NCBI RefSeq assembly: GCF_009687845.1 | Contig: NZ_BLAD01000062.1 | Span: 52,283 to 116,282, forward strand | Direction of reading: 5' to 3' | DNA length: 64,000 nt | DNA from: Acrocarpospora corrugata | Lineage (GTDB): Bacteria; Actinomycetota; Actinomycetes; Streptosporangiales; Streptosporangiaceae | Shown: one piece after another, positions 35,158 to 41,970 of the stretch | Numbering within the stretch: position 1 is the stretch's first letter | Layout of the letters: every line of letters starts with the position of its first letter | Translations under genes and position numbers: made by a program | The notes under the pieces: model-generated | Told to the model about the DNA's origin: nothing | Database searches by the model: none | The model's input: only the letters and a program-made list of their open reading frames with translations

Positions 35158-36789
35158 ATGCTGGAGGAGAATCCCGCGGAGAACACGGGGATTGAGGTTG
35201 TGGCGGGGGAGTTCGGGGATGAAGCCGTGCGGTTTGTGGCGCGGCGGCTCATCGTGCAGTTGGCGGTGGGGGAGGGGATTGTCGAGGAGCGGGTGAGTGC
35301 GGCGCTGGCGGCGTTGCCGGAGGGGACCGTTGTGGTGCGGGGGCCCAGTGCTACTGGGCGGCTCGTGGTGTCGCTGCCGGAGGTGGGGTCGGCGGTGGAC
35401 ACGGTGATGGGGAACGTGGGGGTCGCCGAGACGACGGCGGCGATCGAGTTCGTGGAGCCGGATGTCGTTGATCGGGCGCAGATCGTGCCTGATGATCCGA
35501 GGTTCGCTCAGCAGTGGGGGCCGACCGCGGTGGGGGCGGAGGCGGCCTGGGATCTGCAGACGGGGGCCGCGGGGGTGCTGATCGGGATCATCGATTCGGG
35601 GATCTCGATGAGTGCGGATCTGCTCGATCACGATGATCTGCGGGATGCGGCGCGGATCACGCTGGGGACGGACTTCGTGGATGGGGGGACGCCGCGTGAC
35701 CTGAACGGGCACGGGACGCATGTGGCGGGGATCGCGGCGGCGGCGGGGAACAACGCGACGGGGGTCGCGGGGATGAACTGGGGGTCGCCGGTGTATGTGT
35801 GCCGGACCCTGGACGCGAGTGGGAACGGGGGGTCGGCGGACTTCGCGGACGCGGTTGAGGAGATCACCGACTATGCGGTGGCGCATGGGTTGAAGGCGGT
35901 CATCAACTACTCGGGTGGTGGGGCGGCGAACAACACCAAGCAGCTGGCCTGTCAGTACGCGTCGGACCGGGGGATGCTGCTGGTCGCGGCGGCGGGGAAC
36001 GACGGCGCGGGGCCGGTGATCTGGCCGGCCGCGTACTCGACGACCATCGCGGGGGTGGTGGCGGTCGGGTCGACCGATCCGGGGGATGTGATTTCGAGCT
36101 TCTCCAATGTCGGGCCGGAAGTGACGGTGGTGGCGCCGGGGCGGAACATTCTGTCCACGCTGCCGACCTACAGTGTCAGTCCGACGCTGCCGCTCAACTA
36201 CGGGTCGCTGAGTGGGACGTCGATGGCGACGCCGCTGGTGACGGGGCTGGCGGCGCTGATGTGGAGCCGGCATCCTGGGCACACCAACGCCAAGATCAAG
36301 GAGTGTCTGCAGGACAGTGCGGTCAAGCTGGGGGCGGCGGCGTTCGACAACAGCTGGGGTCATGGGCGGGTGGACGCGCGGGCGGCGCTGACCTGCGGTG
36401 ATCTGATCATTCCGATCTCGCGGCTGACGCCGTGCCGGAGCAGGATCATCCTGTGCGAGCGGTCGACGCTGACCGTCTGCCGGACGATTTTGCAGATCAA
36501 CTGCCCGTCCAGGCTGCCGGTGCTGTGCCAGACGACGCGGCTCGGCTCCGGGTGCGTCAGTGGGCTGCGCTGTCCGTCGGTGGTCGACGGGTGTCAGTCG
36601 AGTCTGGGGTGCGGGTCGGAGTTGTGTGATCCGCGGATCCCGGTGCGTCCGCCGGTCGATCCGGTGCTGCACGAGATCATCGGGCGGTTGTCGGATCTGG
36701 AGCGGCGTGTGTCCGGTGAGTCGTCCGCGAGCCTCGGCGAAGCCGACTGGTTCTACGTGGACGACGACGGCGACGTGCACGAGGTCTGA
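35158..36789 (+). CDS. S8 subtilisin-like protease with cysteine-rich C-terminal tail
   Basis: A 543-residue serine protease. Residues about 25-108 look like an I9-type propeptide (TGRLVVSLPEVGSAVDTV, ending IEFVEPDV). The catalytic domain covers about 115-410 with Asp146 (GIIDSGIS), His185 (NGHGTHVAG), oxyanion Asn281 (AAAGNDG) and Ser355 (GTSMATP). There is no signal peptide. Residues 413-490 contain eleven Cys spaced 5-13 apart with many Ser/Thr between them. The tail ends in a helix (HEIIGRLSDLERRV) and an acidic DDDGD segment. An AGGAGGAGGGG site precedes the ATG. An APH phosphotransferase follows 5 bases later, then HopA1 and LanC genes, all coupled. Because these are dehydratase and cyclase parts, the Cys-rich tail is a candidate for lanthionine modification (inference). 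Confidence 0.9.
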   Translation: MLEENPAENTGIEVVAGEFGDEAVRFVARRLIVQLAVGEGIVEERVSAALAALPEGTVVVRGPSATGRLVVSLPEVGSAVDTVMGNVGVAETTAAIEFVEPDVVDRAQIVPDDPRFAQQWGPTAVGAEAAWDLQTGAAGVLIGIIDSGISMSADLLDHDDLRDAARITLGTDFVDGGTPRDLNGHGTHVAGIAAAAGNNATGVAGMNWGSPVYVCRTLDASGNGGSADFADAVEEITDYAVAHGLKAVINYSGGGAANNTKQLACQYASDRGMLLVAAAGNDGAGPVIWPAAYSTTIAGVVAVGSTDPGDVISSFSNVGPEVTVVAPGRNILSTLPTYSVSPTLPLNYGSLSGTSMATPLVTGLAALMWSRHPGHTNAKIKECLQDSAVKLGAAAFDNSWGHGRVDARAALTCGDLIIPISRLTPCRSRIILCERSTLTVCRTILQINCPSRLPVLCQTTRLGSGCVSGLRCPSVVDGCQSSLGCGSELCDPRIPVRPPVDPVLHEIIGRLSDLERRVSGESSASLGEADWFYVDDDGDVHEV

Positions 36790-36794
36790 CCCCG

Positions 36795-37727
36795 ATGAGC
36801 CTCTCCCGCCGGGCCGTACGGCTGCTGCTCGATCGCGGCCTGGTGCGCGCCGCCGACGTGCACCGGTATGGCCTGACCGCGCGTGACGTCTCCGAGTCCA
36901 ACGGTGTCGTTCTGGTCGAGCTCGGCAGCGGCCAGGGTTTCGCCGTCAAGGATGTCGGCACACCGCGCGAGGGCGGCCAGGGCGAGCCGGACCGCGAGAT
37001 CGCGCTCTATCAGGCCGCGGGCGGCACTGCCATGCTGCCCCGGCTGGAGCTGCATGATCCGGACGCGGGCCTGCTCGTCCTGGAAGGGGTCATCTCGGCG
37101 CGGCGGCTGGACCGGCTCGCCGCGCCGCACGATCCGCTCGACCCGCGCTGGGCGACCGCCTTCGGCCGGACTCTCGGCGCCTGGCATCGCCTGGCCACCG
37201 GCCTGCCGCTGAAGCCGGCCCGCCCGTGGCTGCTCGACCTCGAAGGACCGGCCCGGCTCCCGATCCTGGACCGGGACGAACGCCTCAGCTCCCTCACCGC
37301 GGCCATCCTCGCCGACCGCTCCCACCTGGCCGCCCTCTCCGCCGTCGGTACGGCCTGGGCCTGCGACACCACAGTCCACGGCGACATCCGTTTCAGCAAC
37401 GTCCTCATCCGGACCGACGGCGACGCCGTTCTGATCGACTGGGAGTCCTCCGGCGCGGGCGACTCCCGCTGGGACCTGGCCGGCGGAATCCAGGAGTACC
37501 TCAGCTCTGGGGGCACCTGGCAACCCCCGTCGGGCCCGGTCAAAGCCTTCCTCGACGGTTACGCCACCAGCCGCCAGGTGGATTTCCGCCAACTGCACGC
37601 GTTCGTCGCCTGCCGCCTACTGGTACGGGCACTCCAGCTCATCACCTGGCTGGACGACCCGACGGACGAAGTCACCCGCCATCGGTCGCTGGCCAGGGAG
37701 GTCATGACGTGGGAAGTAGCCGCGTGA
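36795..37727 (+). CDS. APH-type phosphotransferase (split lanthionine synthetase kinase component)
   Basis: A 310-residue kinase-fold protein of the aminoglycoside phosphotransferase family. The ATP-site lysine is probably Lys52 (FAVKDVG). The Brenner motif is HGDIRFSN at residues 195-202, with catalytic Asp197 and Asn202, and the metal-binding motif is LIDWES with Asp215. In thioviridamide-type and class V lanthipeptide clusters, an APH-like protein works with a HopA1-like protein to phosphorylate and eliminate Ser/Thr. That pairing is present here. It starts five bases after the protease stop, and its stop overlaps a tiny ORF that leads into the HopA1 gene. An antibiotic-resistance role is less likely given the context. 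Confidence 0.85.
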   Translation: MSLSRRAVRLLLDRGLVRAADVHRYGLTARDVSESNGVVLVELGSGQGFAVKDVGTPREGGQGEPDREIALYQAAGGTAMLPRLELHDPDAGLLVLEGVISARRLDRLAAPHDPLDPRWATAFGRTLGAWHRLATGLPLKPARPWLLDLEGPARLPILDRDERLSSLTAAILADRSHLAALSAVGTAWACDTTVHGDIRFSNVLIRTDGDAVLIDWESSGAGDSRWDLAGGIQEYLSSGGTWQPPSGPVKAFLDGYATSRQVDFRQLHAFVACRLLVRALQLITWLDDPTDEVTRHRSLAREVMTWEVAA

Positions 37728-37780
37728 TTTATACGGATGTCCGCGCATTGTCGGGGCCGGCTCTGGAGGTGGTCGCGTGA
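37724..37780 (+). other. 18-codon micro-ORF bridging two genes
   Basis: GTG to TGA, encoding MIYTDVRALSGPALEVVA if translated. Its start overlaps the phosphotransferase stop as GTGA, and its stop overlaps the HopA1 GTG start as GTGA. The first 26 bases around its GTG closely resemble those around the HopA1 GTG, 53 bases on, as if the start region had been duplicated. There is no Cys, so it is an unlikely RiPP precursor; it may serve only as a translational bridge. Confidence 0.35.
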
Positions 37781-38667
37781 TTCATCCGGATATCCCCCGT
37801 GCGGGAGAGCTGCTGGCGGGCTTGGCTGCGGATGAGCCGGAGGTGGAGCAGACGCTTTACTCCTGGTATCTGGCGAGTACGCCGCTTCCGGTGAGGTCCG
37901 GGGCGCTCACGCCGATCGACGCCAACTTGGGGGGTGCGCTTGATGCGGCGCACGCTGATGCGGCGCGGTTTGTGGGTGGGTGGCGGGTGGAGTCGGTTAC
38001 CGAACTCGGGGGAGTCGTGGCCGGTAAGGGGGAGCTTCGGCGGTATTTGTCGCGGGGGGCGTATGTCGTACCGAGTCGGGCTGGGTTGGCGGCTCGGGTG
38101 GGGGATGCGTTGTTGGCGCGGGCGGCGTGGACGTGGTGTGACAGGGAGCATGGCTTTTGGTACACGCGGCAGGGGGAGTGGCCGCCGGTGGGGGCTGATC
38201 GGTTGACGCGGACGTATCTGAACGTGGCGCCGGGGGATGCTCCGAGGGCGGTTGGGGTGATCACTGGGCTGATGGCCAGGCATCGGGGGGTTTCGTACCA
38301 GCTCAAGACGCCGTTGCATGCGGAGCATGGGGGGCGGGCGGATGCGATCGTGTTGTATCAGGGTGCGCCTGACGCGGTGAGGCTGGATGGGGAGTTGCGG
38401 GCGGTGGCGCGGGAACTGCGGGAGGTGTTGCGGCCGGCGAGGCCGCGTTTCAGTGCCGCGCTCGCGCCGGGCGTGGGGCAGGCGGACGGGCCGTTGGACG
38501 GGGACAGTTTCGGGGCGATGAGGTGTCAGGTGCTTGTGCGGATATGGCAGGACATGGCTCCTCAGGCGCGTCGTGATCCGGTGGTCGTCACGCAGGCGAT
38601 CGTGAACGGGTTCCGGGCCGCCGGGATCGATCCGGTTCGGCCGCATCTGCTGGGGTCGCGGTCATGA
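37777..38667 (+). CDS. HopA1-family protein (lanthionine synthetase lyase-like component)
   Basis: A 296-residue protein of the T3SS effector HopA1 family as found in actinobacterial RiPP clusters. Recognisable stretches are SRGAYVVPSRAGLAARVGD near residue 92, TRTYLNVAPGDAPRAV near residue 144, VSYQLKTPLHAEHGGRADAIVLY near residue 171, and a C-terminal PHLLG. In thioviridamide and class V lanthipeptide pathways the HopA1-like partner acts with an APH-like kinase in Ser/Thr dehydration. GGAGG lies seven bases before the GTG start. Its stop overlaps the LanC ATG by four bases. The coding strand is unusually G-rich (GGG, GTG, GCG), like the protease gene but unlike the phosphotransferase and LanC genes. 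Confidence 0.83.
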   Translation: MIHPDIPRAGELLAGLAADEPEVEQTLYSWYLASTPLPVRSGALTPIDANLGGALDAAHADAARFVGGWRVESVTELGGVVAGKGELRRYLSRGAYVVPSRAGLAARVGDALLARAAWTWCDREHGFWYTRQGEWPPVGADRLTRTYLNVAPGDAPRAVGVITGLMARHRGVSYQLKTPLHAEHGGRADAIVLYQGAPDAVRLDGELRAVARELREVLRPARPRFSAALAPGVGQADGPLDGDSFGAMRCQVLVRIWQDMAPQARRDPVVVTQAIVNGFRAAGIDPVRPHLLGSRS

Positions 38668-40079
38668 GCGGGATCGCGGAGAAGCTGGTGAAAGAGGCGC
38701 TCTGGGATGGGGAGCGCGCCACCTGGTTCGGGGACGAAGTCGTGCCGTCGGCCTCGGGCGAGGGCACGGTGATCTACCGGGCGGTGGACGGGGATCTGTA
38801 TGGCGGGACCGCGGGGATCGGCCTGTTTCTGGCTCGGTATGCGGCGATCAGCGGTGACGCGGAAGTGGCCAGAACCGCGCGCGGCGCCCTGGCTCACGCC
38901 GCTGACTGGGTGCGGCGCACGCGCCCGGACGGTGCCCTTCTGTCCGGTACGGCAGGCGTCGCCACCGCCACCCTCGACGCCGCCGAACTCCTGCGGGACG
39001 ACCGGCTCATGGAAACCGCGGCCCGCCTCACCCGGCTGACCTGCCGGCAGGTCCCGCGAGCGGTCGACCTGATCGCGGGCCGGGCCGGGACCTTGCTCGC
39101 CCTGCTGCGGCTGTCCCGTGGCCTGCCCGGCCCGGAAGCCGAACTCGCCGCGTCGACCGCCGACGGCACCGCCCGCAGCCTGATCGACGACGCCCAGCCA
39201 GGCCCGGCGGGCGGCACCTGCTGGCCCTCCGACATCGACACGCCCCCGCTCTGCGGCCTCGGCCACGGCGCGTCCGGAGTCGCCCTCGCCCTCACCGAAT
39301 GGGGCAAACCCGACGGCCTCAAACTCGCGGCCGAAGCGGCGGTGTTCGAACGCTCCTGGTTCTCCGCCGACCACGGCAACTGGCCCGACCTGCGGGAACC
39401 CGATGAGGCCATCGGCTGGCCGGTCTACTGGTGTCACGGCGCGCTCGGCATCGGCCAGGCCAGGCTCCGCCAGTACGCGGTGACCGGCAAGCAGGTCTTC
39501 GCCGCCGAGGCGGGCGTCGCCGTCGACGCGGCGATCCGCATGATCGCCAGGATGGCCGACGGCAAGGCGGACCTGTCGCTCTGCCACGGATTGTCCGGCG
39601 CGATCGAACTCCTCCTCGACGCCGCGCAGGTGTTCGGCCAGCCCGCCCTGCGCGAAGCGGCCGTGGAAGCCGCCGCCATCGCCGTCGACCTGGTCGGCGA
39701 CGGGCTCTGGTCGTGCGGGATCCCGGGCGGCGAGGAGAACCCGAGCCTGTTCCTTGGCCTGGCCGGGATCGGCGCCGCCCTGCTCAGGACCGAACACGCC
39801 CTGATCCCGTCGACGGCGCTGACCTATGCTGGAGTGACCATGACTACGCGCGTGATCGTGCAGCTCAGCGGCTCGCTGGAGTCGACGGACCTACGGGCCA
39901 GGGTGGAGCGGCTCACCGCCGCCGTCCCCGGCTGCCAGGTGGAACGGGTCTCCCCGCGCGGTCGTGCCCTGCTCCGCCTGCCCGCCGACGCCGACGTCGA
40001 CGCCGCCCTGGCCACGCTCAACCGAATCGACGACGTCGACTACGCGGAACGCGACGTCACCGACACCACCCAGACCTAG
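38664..40079 (+). CDS. LanC-like cyclase with C-terminal propeptide-like extension
   Basis: A 471-residue protein. Residues 1-385 form a LanC-type barrel with repeated GxxG helices (LYGGTAGIGLFL, LLSGTAGVAT, SLFLGLAGIGAAL). The active site is intact: His201 in GLGHGASG and zinc ligands Cys257 (YWCHG), Cys307 and His308 (LCHG). LanC enzymes add Cys thiols to dehydroalanine or dehydrobutyrine. Residues 393-471 are extra: a small alpha/beta domain with RGRALLRLPADADVDAALATL then DVDYAERDV. This resembles the I9 propeptide of the protease encoded four genes earlier. An in-frame ATG with GGAG five bases upstream starts exactly at this extension. The gene is coupled to the HopA1 gene by an ATGA overlap. 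Confidence 0.85.
   Translation: MSGIAEKLVKEALWDGERATWFGDEVVPSASGEGTVIYRAVDGDLYGGTAGIGLFLARYAAISGDAEVARTARGALAHAADWVRRTRPDGALLSGTAGVATATLDAAELLRDDRLMETAARLTRLTCRQVPRAVDLIAGRAGTLLALLRLSRGLPGPEAELAASTADGTARSLIDDAQPGPAGGTCWPSDIDTPPLCGLGHGASGVALALTEWGKPDGLKLAAEAAVFERSWFSADHGNWPDLREPDEAIGWPVYWCHGALGIGQARLRQYAVTGKQVFAAEAGVAVDAAIRMIARMADGKADLSLCHGLSGAIELLLDAAQVFGQPALREAAVEAAAIAVDLVGDGLWSCGIPGGEENPSLFLGLAGIGAALLRTEHALIPSTALTYAGVTMTTRVIVQLSGSLESTDLRARVERLTAAVPGCQVERVSPRGRALLRLPADADVDAALATLNRIDDVDYAERDVTDTTQT
39840..40079 (+). other. Possible internal start giving a free 79-residue I9-like domain
   Basis: The ATG at 39840 lies in frame inside the LanC gene, with ggag at 39831-39834, five bases upstream. 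Translation from it would give only the propeptide-like domain (MTTRVIVQLSGSLESTD and onward). Whether it is used cannot be decided from sequence. Confidence 0.35.
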
Positions 40080-40125
40080 GCGTGGCGACGACCTGACGCG
40101 GGCTTCCACCTCGGCGGCACCGGAC

Positions 40126-41970
40126 CTAACGCGGGTTCCAGTGCAGGAGCCAATACGGGTTGTCCACGCCGGATATTTCGGCGAATGGGCGGATGTCGCG
40201 GCCGGTGAGGTCGACGATTTTGACCGTCCACGGTTCTGGGGTCTCGTTGAGGATGAGGAGATGGTCCTGGTTGAACCATCCCCACAGATGTCCGCCCTTG
40301 GGCAGGGCGAAGCGGGCCTGTGCCGTGTCGCCGGCCAGGTCCTGGGTGCACACCGATCGCGCGGGGCGGGCGCAGAGCGCCGCCACCAGGCGTCCGGATG
40401 GAGAGATATCCGCCTCTGACGGGTTGACCACGCGGAGTCCGGTGAGCACGCGGGTCTCGCGCCCGGCGAGGTCGAGTAGGTGCAGCCCGTCAGCGGCGGC
40501 GGCCATCACGGCGGTCTCGGACACCCAGCGGAAATCCTGGTAGCCGTCCACGTCGAGAATGATCGGCTTCGACGTCCTGGCCGTCATGTCGACGACCGCG
40601 AAGCCGCGCACCGCATCGTTCGCCACGCCGTCGTTGTCCTCTATCAAGGTCACCAGCAGCCGCCGGTTGTCCGCCGACCAGGAGGGGGTGCGAACCACCA
40701 GCGGCCGGGGGATGACGGTCGGCACGGAGAAGCTCCGGCCGCTCGCCCTGTCGGTGAACTGCACGTCGTTCCCCCCGTCCCCCAATGAGCTGGGGGCCCG
40801 GAAGACGGACGCCATGACCCGCCCGTCCGGCGAGACCACCGGATCGCGATACTCGCTCAGCTGCACGAACGTGTCCGTCCCCGGCGTGCGCACGAACGCG
40901 GGCTCCACCACGTCCGCCTGCCTGACCAGGAAGGACGTCAGCTTGAGGGGATCCGACGGATGCTCGTGGAAGACCGCCTTCAGCTGCGGCACCCGGATCT
41001 CCCGGGTGTCCCGCGCGGGCGGCCCGGACAGCCGTACCTCGACCGGGGAGGGGACCGGCGGAACCACGACCGGCGCCGGGCCCGCGTCCAGCCGCAGCAC
41101 CAGCACGGTGGCCGCCACCGCCGCCAGTGCGGTCCCGCCCGCGACCGCCAGCCGCCAGACCCGCGCCTTCGGCCGTACCGCCACCGGGACGGCCTCCCGC
41201 CCGAGTAACCGCAGCATCACCTCGCTCGCGCGCGGCCGGGCGTTCGGGTCCTTCGCCAGGCAGGCCGCCACGAGTTCGCGCAGGTCACCGTCGAGCCCGC
41301 CCAGGTCGGGCTCGCCGCGCATGATCCGGTTGAGCACGGCAGGCAGCGTGTCCGCCCCGAACGCCGGAAACCCCGACGCCGCGTACACCATGGTCGACGC
41401 CCACGCGAACATGTCCGCCGGCGGCCCGGGCCGTTCCTCGGTGAACTGCTCGGGCGACATGTACGCGGGCGTCCCCACCGCCCCCGCCGAGGTCGCCTCC
41501 GCGTCCACCGCGAACGCGATCCCGAAGTCGATCACCCTCGGCCCGTCCCGGCTGAGCAGCACGTTCCCCGGCTTGAAGTCCCGGTGCACCACGCCCGCCC
41601 GATGGATCGCGGCCAGCGCCGTCGCCGTCCCCACCGCCAGCCGCCGCAGCTCCGCCCCCACCAGCGGCCCCCGCTCCCGTACCGCCTGGTGCAGGGTCGG
41701 CCCGTCGACGTACTCGCTGACGATGTACGGCACGCCGTCCGCCGTCCCCGTCCCCAGCACCTGCGCGGCACAGAACGACGCCACCTCGGGCAGCACCTCG
41801 GCCTCGCGCAGGAACCGGCTCACCGAGGCCGCGTCCGACACCGAGTGCAGCACCTTGATCGCGACCTGCCGCCCGGCGGCCGTCTCGGCCAGGTAGACGA
41901 CCCCCTGACCGCCCGACCCGAGCCGGCGCACGATCGGGTGGCCGCCGATCTCGACAGGCTCCGGGCTCAC
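40126..41970 (-). CDS. Membrane Ser/Thr protein kinase with extracytoplasmic beta-propeller (active-type)
   Basis: A 614-residue Pkn-like receptor kinase. The kinase domain covers about residues 8-265 with Gly-rich loop GSGGQG (18-23), Lys39 (VAIKVL), HRDFKPGN with Asp131, DFG with Asp148 and the APE-equivalent MSPEQF. All catalytic residues are present. One membrane helix follows near residues 270-292 (LAVAGGTALAAVAATVLVL). The outside part holds WD40/PD40-type propeller repeats (VVSPDGRVMAS, SADNRRLLVTL, DISPSGRLVAAL). The GTG start overlaps the previous gene's TGA as GTGA. It is the last of three paralogous genes and the only one with an intact kinase site. It is convergent with the LanC gene. 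Confidence 0.9.
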   Translation of the reverse strand: MSPEPVEIGGHPIVRRLGSGGQGVVYLAETAAGRQVAIKVLHSVSDAASVSRFLREAEVLPEVASFCAAQVLGTGTADGVPYIVSEYVDGPTLHQAVRERGPLVGAELRRLAVGTATALAAIHRAGVVHRDFKPGNVLLSRDGPRVIDFGIAFAVDAEATSAGAVGTPAYMSPEQFTEERPGPPADMFAWASTMVYAASGFPAFGADTLPAVLNRIMRGEPDLGGLDGDLRELVAACLAKDPNARPRASEVMLRLLGREAVPVAVRPKARVWRLAVAGGTALAAVAATVLVLRLDAGPAPVVVPPVPSPVEVRLSGPPARDTREIRVPQLKAVFHEHPSDPLKLTSFLVRQADVVEPAFVRTPGTDTFVQLSEYRDPVVSPDGRVMASVFRAPSSLGDGGNDVQFTDRASGRSFSVPTVIPRPLVVRTPSWSADNRRLLVTLIEDNDGVANDAVRGFAVVDMTARTSKPIILDVDGYQDFRWVSETAVMAAAADGLHLLDLAGRETRVLTGLRVVNPSEADISPSGRLVAALCARPARSVCTQDLAGDTAQARFALPKGGHLWGWFNQDHLLILNETPEPWTVKIVDLTGRDIRPFAEISGVDNPYWLLHWNPR

